This document shows positions 1 to 9,246 of a stretch of DNA of 64,000 bases, piece after piece. Both the position numbers and the translations under genes were made by a program. Numbering within the stretch: the first letter of the stretch is position 1; every line of letters begins with the position of its first letter. The DNA comes from Immundisolibacter sp049322795. GTDB lineage: Bacteria > Pseudomonadota > Gammaproteobacteria > Immundisolibacterales > Immundisolibacteraceae. The stretch covers positions 124,001 to 188,000 of the forward strand of contig JBMOQH010000008.1 in the NCBI GenBank assembly GCA_049322795.1, written 5' to 3'. The notes beneath the pieces were generated by a model. It was not told where the DNA came from. It saw only the letters and a program-made list of their open reading frames with translations, and did not search any database.

Positions 1-1
1 G

Positions 2-1068
<1,067 letters not shown>

Positions 1069-1072
<4 letters not shown>

Positions 1073-1536
1073 CTCTGCGTGAACTGGTCGAAAGCCAGCG
1101 TTTTTGCGAAGGACTGACCGCCGGGCAGTGCGATGGTCTGGCCGCCTGTGCGCAGGAGCGCCGCCACGCGCCCGGCGAGTACCTGCTGCGCCAGCACGCG
1201 CCGGCGGCCACGTTCCATCTGGTGCTGGACGGGCAGGTGGAAATCAAGCTGGCGCTGCCGGGGCAGGGCATCGTCACACTGGAGACCGTCGGTCCCGGCG
1301 AGGCGGTCGGCTGGTCGTGGTTCCAGCCGCCGCATCGCTGCCAGTTCGACGCCCGCGTGGTGACGCCGACGCGCACGCTGGCGTTTGCCGCCGCGCCGCT
1401 GCGGGCGCTCATGGAGCGCGATCCGGCCATCGGCTACGCGGTGCTCAAGACGCTGGTGGCGACGCTCACCGAGCGCGTGCAGTCCTGCCGCCTGCAGGTG
1501 CTGGACGTGTACGCCCCGCCGGCCGGTAGCCCATGA
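1069..1536 (+). CDS. Cyclic nucleotide-binding (Crp/Fnr sensor) domain protein without DNA-binding domain
   Basis: A 155-residue protein consisting of a single cNMP-binding beta-barrel. Visible features are the N-terminal LVESQRFCEGLTAGQ helix, then APGEYLLRQHAPA, the GQVEIKL strand and VGPGEAVGWSW, where family members bind ligand. The C-terminal helix (PLRALMERDPAIGYAVLKTL) follows, and the protein ends where Crp/Fnr regulators would start their helix-turn-helix. It is therefore unlikely to bind DNA. It sits between beta and gamma hydrogenase subunits with 4-base overlaps on both sides, so it is translated with them. A regulatory or structural role in the hydrogenase is inferred from position; the ligand is unknown. 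Confidence 0.8.
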
Positions 1537-2363
1537 GCGTCGCCGCCGAAGCCCAGCTGCCGGCGCCCTGGCGCATCGTGGAGCGCCGGCAGGACACCGC
1601 CGACGTGTTCAGCTGGGTGGTCGCGCCGCTCGGCGATGCCGGCATCGAATGCGCGCCCGGCCAGTTCAACATGCTCTACGCCCACGGCATCGGCGAGGTG
1701 CCGATCTCCATCGCCGGCGCGGCGGGCGACGGCACCCTGCAGCACACCATCCGCGCCGTCGGCGGCGTGACGCGCGCGCTGGCGGGTCTCGGCGCCGGTA
1801 CGGTCATCGGCCTGCGGGGCGCGTACGGCAGCGCCTGGCCGCTCGATGCCGCCGCGGGCGGCGATCTGGTCATCGTGGCCGGCGGGCTGGGCCTGGCGCC
1901 GCTGCGCCAGGCCATCGTCGAGGTGCTGGCGCAGCGCCAGCGTTACGGCCGCGTGTGCATCCTCTACGGCACCCGCACCCCGGCCGACGTGCTCTACGGC
2001 GGCGAACTGGCCGCCTGGGCGGCGCATCGGGATGTGGAATTCGCCATCACCGTCGATCGCGCCAGCGCCGGCTGGGGCGGCGAGGTGGGCGTGGTGACGC
2101 GACTGGTGGCGCGCGCCGGCTTCGACCCCGAGCGCGCCACGGCGCTGGTGTGTGGCCCGGAGATCATGATGCGCTTCACCGCCGAGGCGCTGCTGCGCCG
2201 CGGCGTGCCGGAGGGCTCGATCCATCTGTCGCTGGAGCGCAACATGAAGTGCGCGGTCGGCTACTGCGGGCACTGCCAGCTGGGGCCGCATTTCATCTGC
2301 CGCGACGGCCCGGTGCTGGCCTGGCCGCGTCTGGCGGGCCTGCTCGACGTGCCGGAGCTTTGA
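1533..2363 (+). CDS. hydG: Hydrogenase gamma subunit, FAD/NAD(P)-binding [2Fe-2S] flavoprotein
   Basis: NAD(P)-reactive diaphorase subunit of the cytoplasmic hydrogenase, 276 residues and close to the family length. An N-terminal FAD-binding barrel (PGQFNMLY, EVPISIAG, RGAYGSAWP) is followed by a Rossmann NAD(P) domain (VIVAGGLGLAPLR, LYGTRTP, LVCGPEIMM). A C-terminal cysteine cluster (CAVGYCGHCQLGPHFIC) would ligate a [2Fe-2S] centre, as in dihydroorotate dehydrogenase electron-transfer subunits. It starts inside the stop of the cNMP-domain gene (ATGA) and is followed after one base by the small-subunit gene, so the operon is continuous. Confidence 0.9.
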   Translation: MSVAAEAQLPAPWRIVERRQDTADVFSWVVAPLGDAGIECAPGQFNMLYAHGIGEVPISIAGAAGDGTLQHTIRAVGGVTRALAGLGAGTVIGLRGAYGSAWPLDAAAGGDLVIVAGGLGLAPLRQAIVEVLAQRQRYGRVCILYGTRTPADVLYGGELAAWAAHRDVEFAITVDRASAGWGGEVGVVTRLVARAGFDPERATALVCGPEIMMRFTAEALLRRGVPEGSIHLSLERNMKCAVGYCGHCQLGPHFICRDGPVLAWPRLAGLLDVPEL

Positions 2364-2364
2364 G

Positions 2365-3141
2365 ATGGCCAAACCGCGCCTCGCCGTGTGGAAGTTCGCC
2401 TCCTGCGACGGCTGCCAGCTGAGCCTGCTGGACTGCGAGGACGAGCTGCTGGCGGTCGCCGACGGCGTCGAGATCGCGCTGTTCCCGGAGGCGTCCAGCC
2501 GCATGCTGGAGGGGCCCTACGACATCTCGCTGGTCGAGGGCTCGATCACCACCGCGCACGACCGCGAGCGCATCGAGGCCGTGCGCGCGCAGTCGCGTGT
2601 GCTGGTGACCATCGGTGCCTGCGCCACCGCCGGCGGCATCCAGGCGCTGCGCAACCTGCGCGACGTGGAGGAGTGGAAGCGGATCGTCTACGCGCGGCCG
2701 GAGTGGATCGACAGCCTGGCCACCTCGACGCCCATCGCCGCCCACGTGAAGGTGGACGTCGAGCTGCGCGGCTGCCCGGTGAACAAGCACCAGTTGCTGG
2801 AGCTCATCGCCGCGCTGCTGGCCGGCCGCCGGCCGAACCTCCCGACCGTGAGCGTGTGCGAGGAATGCAAGGCGCGCGGCACCCCCTGCGTGCTGGTGGC
2901 GCACGGCACGCCGTGCCTGGGACCGGTGACGCAGGCCGGCTGCGGCGCCCTCTGCCCGGCCTACCACCGCGGCTGCTACGGCTGCTTCGGGCCCAAGGAA
3001 ACGCCGAACGCCCCGGCGCTGAGCGCCCAGCTGCTGGCCGCCGGTCTGCCGCCGGCGACGCTGGCGCGGCTCTACCGCACCTTCAACGCCGCCGCCCCGG
3101 CCTTCGCCGACGAGGCGGCCCGCCACGACCCCACGCCATGA
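2365..3141 (+). CDS. hydD: [NiFe] hydrogenase small (delta) subunit
   Basis: Small subunit carrying the Fe-S relay to the catalytic subunit. 258 residues, with no Tat signal peptide, so the enzyme is cytoplasmic. The proximal cluster ligands are visible as SCDGCQLSLLDC near residue 14, GACAT and RGCPVN. The C-terminal part holds a dense run of cysteines (CEECK, TPC, TPC, GCGALC, CYGC) consistent with two further [4Fe-4S] clusters, as in group 3b/3d enzymes. It begins one base after the gamma gene stop and overlaps the large-subunit start by four bases (ATG at 3138). Confidence 0.92.
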   Translation: MAKPRLAVWKFASCDGCQLSLLDCEDELLAVADGVEIALFPEASSRMLEGPYDISLVEGSITTAHDRERIEAVRAQSRVLVTIGACATAGGIQALRNLRDVEEWKRIVYARPEWIDSLATSTPIAAHVKVDVELRGCPVNKHQLLELIAALLAGRRPNLPTVSVCEECKARGTPCVLVAHGTPCLGPVTQAGCGALCPAYHRGCYGCFGPKETPNAPALSAQLLAAGLPPATLARLYRTFNAAAPAFADEAARHDPTP

Positions 3142-4433
3142 CCGACGCCACCCGCACCATCGACGTCAACTATCTGGCCCGCGTGGAAGGCGAGGGCGCG
3201 CTGCACCTGGCCATCGCCGACGGGCGCCTGACGGCCGCCGAGCTGCGCATCTTCGAGCCGCCGCGTTACTTCGAGGCGCTGCTGCGCGGGCGCGACTGCC
3301 GCGAGGCGCCGGACATCACCGCCCGCATCTGCGGCATCTGTCCGGTGGCCTATCTGATGAGTGCCTGCGCCGCCATCGAGGACCTGTGCGGCGTGACCGT
3401 GCCGGCGCCGATCGCCGACCTGCGCCGGCTGCTGTACTGCGGCGAGTGGATCGAGAGCCACGTGCTGCACATGTTCATGCTGCACCTGCCGGATTTTCTC
3501 GGCCATCCGGACGCGGTCAGCCTGGCGCGCGAGCACGGCGACTTGGTGCGCACGGCGCTGCGCATCAAAAAGGCCGGCAACGGCATCGTCTCGCTGCTCG
3601 GCGGGCGCGAGATCCACCCCATCAACGTGCGCATCGGCGGCTTCTACCGCCTGCCGACGCGCACGGAACTGGCGCCGCTGCGCGACGAACTCGCCTTCGC
3701 GCTGGATGCCGCCGAGCAGGCGCTGGTGCCGCTCGCGGCGCTGGATTTTCCGGACTTCGAGCGCGACTACACTTTCGTCGCCCTGCGGCACGACGGCGAG
3801 TACCCGATGGGACGCGGGCGGCTGGTGTCGAGCGCCGGCGTTGACCTGCCGGTGGCGAACTACGACGACTACCTCACCGAGCACCACGTGCGCCACTCCA
3901 ACTCGCTGCACAGCCGCACCGCCGACGGCGGCGTGGTGCACCTGGGGCCGCTGGCGCGCTACGCGCTCAACCACGACCGCCTGACGCCCCGCGCCCGCGC
4001 GGCGGCGCAGGCGGCCGGGCTGGGCGAGGCGGTGCGCAACCCATTTCGCAGCATCCTGGTGCGCGGCGTGGAGGTGGTGCTGGCGCTCGAAGAGGCGCTG
4101 CGCCTGATCGACGCCTACGCGCCCGGTGACACGCCGGCCGCAGCCATCGAGCCGCGTGCCGGCATCGGCTACGGCGCCACCGAGGCGCCGCGCGGCGTGC
4201 TCTATCACCGCTACACGGTGGACGAGGCCGGTCTCATCACCGACGCCAAGATCGTCGCCCCGACCTCGGTCAACCAGGCGGTCATCGAGGCCGATCTGCG
4301 CCATTACGTGGAGCCACGCCTGGATCAGCCGGACGAGGCGCTGCGCGCCGTGTGCGAGACCGCCATCCGCAACTACGACCCGTGCATCTCCTGCTCGGCG
4401 CATTTCCTGAAGCTGACCGTGGAGCGGCGCTGA
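3138..4433 (+). CDS. hydA: [NiFe] hydrogenase large (alpha) subunit, catalytic
   Basis: Catalytic subunit that holds the NiFe(CN)2CO centre and performs reversible H2 oxidation, in this type coupled to NADP(H). 431 residues. The N-terminal Ni-ligand motif is RICGIC (residues 63-68); the C-terminal motif is DPCISCSAH ending at residue 422. Nine residues (FLKLTVERR) follow the histidine, as expected for a precursor trimmed by an endopeptidase once nickel is inserted. All four cysteine ligands are present and there is no in-frame UGA, so it is not a NiFeSe enzyme. The protease gene follows with no gap. Polysulfide-reducing activity, implied by the sulfhydrogenase name, cannot be judged here. Confidence 0.94.
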   Translation: MTDATRTIDVNYLARVEGEGALHLAIADGRLTAAELRIFEPPRYFEALLRGRDCREAPDITARICGICPVAYLMSACAAIEDLCGVTVPAPIADLRRLLYCGEWIESHVLHMFMLHLPDFLGHPDAVSLAREHGDLVRTALRIKKAGNGIVSLLGGREIHPINVRIGGFYRLPTRTELAPLRDELAFALDAAEQALVPLAALDFPDFERDYTFVALRHDGEYPMGRGRLVSSAGVDLPVANYDDYLTEHHVRHSNSLHSRTADGGVVHLGPLARYALNHDRLTPRARAAAQAAGLGEAVRNPFRSILVRGVEVVLALEEALRLIDAYAPGDTPAAAIEPRAGIGYGATEAPRGVLYHRYTVDEAGLITDAKIVAPTSVNQAVIEADLRHYVEPRLDQPDEALRAVCETAIRNYDPCISCSAHFLKLTVERR

Positions 4434-4877
4434 ATGGCGCGGCCCTGCGTGTTCGGCATCGGCAACCCGTCGCGCCGTGACGACGGCGTCGGCGTGTGGG
4501 TGGCGCAGGCGCTCGCGGCGCGGCTGGACGATCGGGCCGACGTGCGCGTGCTGGGCGACGACAGCTTCGAACTGGTCGATGCGCTCGCCGGCGCCAGGGC
4601 GGCGCTGCTCGTCGACGCCGTGCAGTCGGGCGCCGCGCCCGGCACCGTGCACCGCTTCGATGCGCTCGCCGGGCCGCTGCCGGCGGCGCTGCTGCGCTGC
4701 TCGACGCACCTGCTCGGCGTGGCCGAGGCGGTGGAGCTGGCCCGCGCGCTCGGCCAGTTGCCGGCGCGCCTGCAGGTGTACGGCATCGAGGGCGCGGACT
4801 TTGGCATCGGCGAGGGCCTGAGCCCGCCGGTGGCGGCGGCCGCGGCGGCCCTGGTCGATGAGCTTGCAGGTTGCTGA
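4434..4877 (+). CDS. Hydrogenase maturation protease (HyaD/HoxW family)
   Basis: Nickel-dependent endopeptidase expected to remove the C-terminal nonapeptide of the large subunit encoded just upstream. 147 residues, typical of the family. The N-terminus has the signature FGIGNPSRRDDGVGVW with the conserved Asp, then ELVD (second metal-binding acidic position), VDAVQSG, and a histidine in CSTHLLGV that fits the third ligand. Its ATG follows the large-subunit stop with no spacing. The operon is then interrupted by about 490 bp of repeats before hypA. Confidence 0.88.
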   Translation: MARPCVFGIGNPSRRDDGVGVWVAQALAARLDDRADVRVLGDDSFELVDALAGARAALLVDAVQSGAAPGTVHRFDALAGPLPAALLRCSTHLLGVAEAVELARALGQLPARLQVYGIEGADFGIGEGLSPPVAAAAAALVDELAGC

Positions 4878-4881
4878 CCCC

Positions 4882-5337
4882 TGTGGGAGGCCCGCCCCCG
4901 GGCCGAATGTGGGCTGGGTTGGGTGGCGACACGTGAAGGATTCGCGGCGGGGGCGCCGCTCCCACAATCCCGGTGGGATGAGGTGTGGGAGGCCCGCCCT
5001 CGGGCCGAATGTGGAGTTGGGTCAGGCCGTGCCTGAAGGATTCGCGGCGAGGGCGCCGCTCCCACAATCCCGGTGGGATGAGGTGTGGGAGGCCCGCCCT
5101 CGGGCCGANNNNNNNNNNNNNNNNNNNNNNNNNNNNNNNNNNNNNNNNNNNNNNNNNNNNNNNNNNNNNNNNNNNNNNNNNNNNNNNNNNNNNNNNNNNN
5201 NNNNNNNNGGTGTGGGAGGCCCGCCCTCGGGCCGAATGTGGAGTTGGGTCAGGCCGTGCCTGAAGGATTCGCGGCGAGGGCGCCGCTCCCACAATCCCGG
5301 TGGGATGAGGTGTGGGAGGCCCGCCCTCGGGCCGAAC
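4882..5337. repeat. REP/BIME-type hairpin tandem array, about 100-bp unit, with unresolved gap
   Basis: Copies begin at 4882, 4984, 5084, 5211 and 5311 (the last is partial). Each full unit contains two inverted REP-like elements: a GTGGGAG head followed by the palindrome GGCCCG-CCCT-CGGGCC, then in opposite orientation GCGGCG-AGGG-CGCCGC followed by CTCCCAC. The units at 4984-5083 and 5211-5310 are identical by eye, so the tandem growth is recent; the first unit differs in its spacer. The GTGGGAG head plus hairpin resembles REP elements mobilised by REP-associated tyrosine transposases; none is encoded in the window. The array separates the hydrogenase structural and protease genes from hypA. 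Confidence 0.88.
5109..5208. other. Assembly gap (100 N)
   Basis: Exactly 100 ambiguous bases inside the REP tandem array. A round 100 is a common scaffolding placeholder, so the true number of repeat units is unknown. Confidence 0.98.
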
Positions 5338-5368
5338 AGGGGCGCGTTGTGAGATACGGACAGCAGGC

Positions 5369-5629
5369 ATGCACGAACACTCCCTGATCGCCAACCTGCT
5401 CAGCAAGATCGACGCCGTGGCGCGCGAGCAGCAGGCCACGCGCGTGGTGGGCGTTTCGGTGTGGATCGGCGCGCTCGCCCATATCTCGGCCGGGCACTTT
5501 CGCGAGCACTTCGAGGCCGGCAGCCGCGGCAGCCTGGCCGAGGGCGCGCGCCTCCACATCGAGCTGTCCGACGACCCCGATCACCCGCAGGCGCAGGACA
5601 TCCTGCTGCGGCGCATCGAGGTCGGCTGA
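5369..5629 (+). CDS. hypA: HypA-like nickel chaperone, short form lacking the zinc domain
   Basis: HypA delivers nickel to hydrogenase precursors. The N-terminal MHEHSLIANLL matches the family start, where Met1 and His2 help bind nickel, and VGVSVWIGALAHISAGHFREHF matches the alpha/beta fold around the conserved helix. The protein is only 86 residues against about 113 for usual HypA, and it has no cysteine at all. The zinc ribbon with two CxxC pairs is absent: the chain runs directly from HIELSDDPDH to the final strand ILLRRIEVG. The ATG at 5369 is chosen because MHE is diagnostic; an upstream in-frame ATG lies inside the repeat. It overlaps hypF by one base (TGATG). Confidence 0.8.
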   Translation: MHEHSLIANLLSKIDAVAREQQATRVVGVSVWIGALAHISAGHFREHFEAGSRGSLAEGARLHIELSDDPDHPQAQDILLRRIEVG

Positions 5630-7920
5630 TGGCGCAGCCGGCGCTCGCGCGGTGCCGGCGGCGCATCGTCGTGCGGGGGGCCGTGCAGGGCGTGGGTTTT
5701 CGCCCCGAGGTGTATCGCCTCGCCCGCGCACTGGGTCTGGCCGGCAGCGTGCGCAACACCGCGCACGGCGTCGAAATCGACGTCGAGGGCGCCCCGGACG
5801 CCACCGATTCACTGCAAGATGCCCTGCGCGCGCTGCCGCCGCCGGTGCGCATCGACCGGCTGGCGGTCGAGACCCTGGTGCCCGCGGGCGCAGCGGACTT
5901 CGTCATCGCGCCCAGCGCCGCGGGGCAGGGGGATGCCTTGCCGCTGCCGGATCGGGCGCCCTGCGCCGACTGTCTGGCCGAGCTGCGCGATCCGGCGGAC
6001 CGCCGCCACCGCCATCCCTTCATCAGTTGCAGCCGCTGCGGGCCGCGTTACAGCCTCATCGCCGCCATGCCCTACGACCGCGCGCGCACCGCCATGGCGG
6101 CCTTCAACCCGTGTGTGGCCTGCGCGGACGAGTACGCGGACCCCGCCAGCCGGCGCTTTCACCACCAGGCCAACGCCTGCCCGGCCTGCGGGCCGCAGCT
6201 CGCCTTCCATGACCGCGCGGGCCGGCGCCTGGACGCCGGTGACGGCGCGCTCGAACGGGCCGCGGACCTGCTGCGCGGCGGCGGCATCCTGGCCCTGAAG
6301 GGCCTGGGCGGCTTTCAGCTGCTGGTCGACGCCCGTGACGGCGCGGCCATCGCGCGGCTGCGCGAGCGCAAGCACCGCCCGCACAAGCCGCTGGCGGTGA
6401 TGTTCGCGGACATCGCTGCCCTGCATGCGGCCTGCCGCGTGAGCGCGGCTGAACGGGCGCTGCTGGAGTCGCCGGCGGCGCCCATCGTGCTGCTGGACCG
6501 CCGCGGCCAAGACCTGCCCGACGCGCTGGCACCGGGCAATCCGCGCCTGGGCGCCATGCTGCCAACTACGCCGCTGCACGTGCTGTTGCTCGACGCGCTC
6601 GGTTTTCCCGTCGTCGCCACCAGCGGCAACGCGTCCGGCGAGCCCCTGTGCGCCGACAACGACCAGGCGCTGACGCGGCTTGCCGGCATCGCGGACGCGT
6701 TTCTGCTGCACGACCGCGCCATCGTGCAGCCGCTGGACGATTCGGTCATGCAGCTCGCGGCCGGGGCGCCGCAAACCCTGCGCCTGGCGCGGGGCCTCGC
6801 GCCGCTGGCGCTCGATCACGCCGGCGGCCACGCCGGCGACGGGGCCGTGCTGGCGCTGGGTGGGCATCTGAAGAACGCGCTGGCGGTCGGCGGGGCGGGG
6901 CGGATCGTGGCGGGGCCGTACATTGGCGATCTCGACAGCGTGGTGTCGCGCGAGCGCTTCGCGGCCGGCACGCAAAGCCTGCCGGCGCTGGCCGGTTGCC
7001 AGCCCACGCAGCTGGCCTGCGATCTGCATCCCGACTACGCCAGCAGCCAGTGGGCGGCCAGCGATCCGCGGCCGCGGCAGGCGGTGCAGCACCACCATGC
7101 GCACGTGGCGGCGGTGCTGGTCGAGCATGGCCTGGCGGGCGAGGTGCTGGGCGTGGCCTTCGACGGCGCCGGGCTGGGCGACGACGGCACGCTGTGGGGC
7201 GGCGAGTTCCTGCTGGGGGATTGCCGGCAGGTGCGCCGCGTCGCCTGGTTGCGGCCCTTCCCGCTGCCGGGCGGCGAGCGGGCGGCGCGCGAGCCGCGGC
7301 GCAGCGCGCTCGGGCTGCTGTACGGCGCCTATGGGCCGGAGCTTGGCGGCGAGACGCCGGCATTCGCTGCGGCGGAGCGGCGCACGCTGCTGCAAGCGTT
7401 GGAACGCGGCGTGAACGCGCCGCTCACCAGCAGCGTCGGGCGTCTTTTCGACGCCGTTGCGGCACTGTTGGGTCTGTGCCAGGCGGCGAGCTTCGAGGGT
7501 CAGGCGGCGGCGGCGCTGCAGGCCGCCGCCGAGCGGGTGCCGGCGCAGTCGCCGTATCCTGTCGACCTTGCGGGCGACGGCGACGGCTGGCTGATCGACT
7601 GGCGGCCCATGCTGGCGGCGCTGCTTCGCGAGCGCGCCGCAAACACGCCGGCGGCGCGGATCGCCGCGCGTTTTCACGCCACGCTGGCCGCCGTGGTGAC
7701 CGATGTCGCAATCCGACTGCACGCCCGCCGCGTGGTGTTGGCCGGCGGTTGTTTCCAGAACCGGCGGTTGCTGTGGGAAACCCGGGCCGCGCTGCAGCGC
7801 GCCGGTATCGCCGTATGGTGGCCGCAGCGCCTGCCACCGGGCGATGGTGCGCTGGCCTGTGGTCAGGCCGCGGTGGTCATGGCGCGGCGGGATCGTCCGC
7901 CAAGTGACGGAGCGAACTGA
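5629..7920 (+). CDS. hypF: Carbamoyltransferase HypF
   Basis: Converts carbamoyl phosphate to the carbamoyl-AMP used to make the cyanide ligands of the NiFe site, passing the group to HypE. 763 residues with the full domain order. An N-terminal acylphosphatase domain (VRGAVQGVGFRP) is followed by two zinc-finger-like regions (CADCL with CSRCGPRY; CVACADEY with CPACGP). A YrdC-like domain (ALKGLGGFQLLVDA, KPLAVMF, TSGNASGEP) and a Kae1-like domain (HHHAHVAAVL, FDGAGLGDDG, AGGCFQNRRL) complete it. The ATG overlapping the hypA stop gives the family N-terminus. Confidence 0.95.
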   Translation: MAQPALARCRRRIVVRGAVQGVGFRPEVYRLARALGLAGSVRNTAHGVEIDVEGAPDATDSLQDALRALPPPVRIDRLAVETLVPAGAADFVIAPSAAGQGDALPLPDRAPCADCLAELRDPADRRHRHPFISCSRCGPRYSLIAAMPYDRARTAMAAFNPCVACADEYADPASRRFHHQANACPACGPQLAFHDRAGRRLDAGDGALERAADLLRGGGILALKGLGGFQLLVDARDGAAIARLRERKHRPHKPLAVMFADIAALHAACRVSAAERALLESPAAPIVLLDRRGQDLPDALAPGNPRLGAMLPTTPLHVLLLDALGFPVVATSGNASGEPLCADNDQALTRLAGIADAFLLHDRAIVQPLDDSVMQLAAGAPQTLRLARGLAPLALDHAGGHAGDGAVLALGGHLKNALAVGGAGRIVAGPYIGDLDSVVSRERFAAGTQSLPALAGCQPTQLACDLHPDYASSQWAASDPRPRQAVQHHHAHVAAVLVEHGLAGEVLGVAFDGAGLGDDGTLWGGEFLLGDCRQVRRVAWLRPFPLPGGERAAREPRRSALGLLYGAYGPELGGETPAFAAAERRTLLQALERGVNAPLTSSVGRLFDAVAALLGLCQAASFEGQAAAALQAAAERVPAQSPYPVDLAGDGDGWLIDWRPMLAALLRERAANTPAARIAARFHATLAAVVTDVAIRLHARRVVLAGGCFQNRRLLWETRAALQRAGIAVWWPQRLPPGDGALACGQAAVVMARRDRPPSDGAN

Positions 7921-7923
7921 ACC

Positions 7924-8160
7924 ATGTGTCTGGCCATCCCGGGACAGGTGCTCGAGGTGCAGGGCGGCGACACCCTGTTCGCTCGCGGCCGGGTCGATTT
8001 CGGCGGCGCCGTGCGCGAGGTGTCGCTGGTGTGCACGCCCGAGGTGGCGGTCGGCGACTGGGTGCTGGTGCACGCTGGGCTGGCCATCGCCGTCGTCGAT
8101 GCGGCCGCCGCGCGGGCCACGCTGGCCGAGCTCTCACGCCTGGGCGAGGCGGCGCCGTGA
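7924..8160 (+). CDS. hypC: Hydrogenase assembly chaperone HypC
   Basis: Small chaperone that works with HypD to assemble and deliver the Fe(CN)2CO group to the large subunit. 78 residues, normal for the family, with the diagnostic N-terminus MCLAIPGQVLEV whose Cys2 is essential once Met1 is removed. An OB-fold-like strand pattern (ARGRVDFGGAVREVSLV, VGDWVLVHAGLAI) follows. It begins three bases after the hypF stop and overlaps the hypD start (GTGA). Confidence 0.94.
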   Translation: MCLAIPGQVLEVQGGDTLFARGRVDFGGAVREVSLVCTPEVAVGDWVLVHAGLAIAVVDAAAARATLAELSRLGEAAP

Positions 8161-9245
8161 CGGACGCGGCTTTTCGCGAGCCTGCGGCGGTGCGCCGGCT
8201 GTGTCAGGCCATCGAGGACCGCGTGACTCGGCCGTGGACGGTGATGGAAATCTGCGGCGGGCAGACGCACGCCATCCTGCGGGCCGGGCTCGATCGCCTG
8301 CTGCCGCCGGCGATCACGCTGGTGCACGGCCCGGGGTGCCCAGTGTGCGTGACGCCGGTGGAGGTGATCGACCAGGCGATCGCGCTGACTCGCCAACCCG
8401 ACGTGACCCTGTGTTCGTTTGGCGACATGCTGCGCGTGCCCGGCAGCGGTGGCGACCTGCTGGCGGCGCGCGCGGCGGGCGGCGACGTGCGCGCCGTCTA
8501 CTCGCCGCTCGATGCCCTTGAACTGGCGCGGCGCGAACCGCAGCGGCAGGTGGTGTTCTTCGCCGTCGGCTTCGAGACCACCGCGCCGGCGGTCGCGGCC
8601 GCGGTGCGTCAGGCGAAGGCGCTCGGCCTGACCAATTTCAGCCTGCTGTGTGCGCAGGTGCGTGTGCCGCCGGCCATCGCGGCCATTCTGGACGCGCCCG
8701 ACAACCGCATTCAGGGGTTCCTCGCCGCCGGGCACGTGTGCACGGTGATGGGGCAGGGCGAGTACGCGCCGTTGGTGGAGCGCTTTCGGGTGCCCATCGT
8801 GGTGACCGGCTTCGAGCCGGTCGACATCCTGTTCGGCGTGCTGCGCTGCGTGGATCAGCTCGAAGCCGGCGCGGCCAGGCTCGACAACGCCTACGCGCGC
8901 GTGGCCCGGCCGGACGGCAACCCCGCCGCGCGGGCGCTGATCGGCGAGGTGTTCGAGCCCGTCACGCGTCGCTGGCGGGGCCTGGGTGCGCTGCCCGGCG
9001 GCGGCCTGGGGCTGCGGCCGGCCTACGCCGGGTTCGACGCCGCGCAGCGGTTCGCTCTGCCGGACCAGCCGGCGGCGGACCACGCCGAGTGCCGGGCGGG
9101 CGAGGTGCTGCAGGGCCGGCTGCGACCGGACCGCTGTCCCGCGTTTGGCCGGCGCTGCACGCCGCAGCGCCCGCTGGGCGCGCCGATGGTGTCGTCCGAA
9201 GGTGCCTGCGCGGCCTACTACCGCTACCACGGCGCGGCGGCCTGA
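8157..9245 (+). CDS. hypD: Hydrogenase formation protein HypD
   Basis: Fe-S scaffold protein on which the Fe(CN)2CO moiety is built. 362 residues. Conserved motifs are MEICGGQTHAI, HGPGCPVCVTP and, at the C-terminus, the cysteines of RCTPQ and EGACAAYYRYH that ligate the [4Fe-4S] cluster. GFETTAPA and GFEPVDIL are also typical. A GTG start at 8157 overlaps the hypC stop; it gives the expected N-terminal length, whereas no ATG is suitably placed. Confidence 0.95.
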   Translation: MTDAAFREPAAVRRLCQAIEDRVTRPWTVMEICGGQTHAILRAGLDRLLPPAITLVHGPGCPVCVTPVEVIDQAIALTRQPDVTLCSFGDMLRVPGSGGDLLAARAAGGDVRAVYSPLDALELARREPQRQVVFFAVGFETTAPAVAAAVRQAKALGLTNFSLLCAQVRVPPAIAAILDAPDNRIQGFLAAGHVCTVMGQGEYAPLVERFRVPIVVTGFEPVDILFGVLRCVDQLEAGAARLDNAYARVARPDGNPAARALIGEVFEPVTRRWRGLGALPGGGLGLRPAYAGFDAAQRFALPDQPAADHAECRAGEVLQGRLRPDRCPAFGRRCTPQRPLGAPMVSSEGACAAYYRYHGAAA

Positions 9246-9246
9246 G

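Noticed and set aside
3138..4433. Possible NiFeSe (selenocysteine) hydrogenase
   Set aside because: All four nickel ligands are encoded as cysteine and no in-frame TGA interrupts the gene.
4882..5337. CRISPR-like direct repeats
   Set aside because: Units are about 100 bp, identical throughout and without unique spacers, and no cas genes are near. They fit REP/BIME hairpin pairs.
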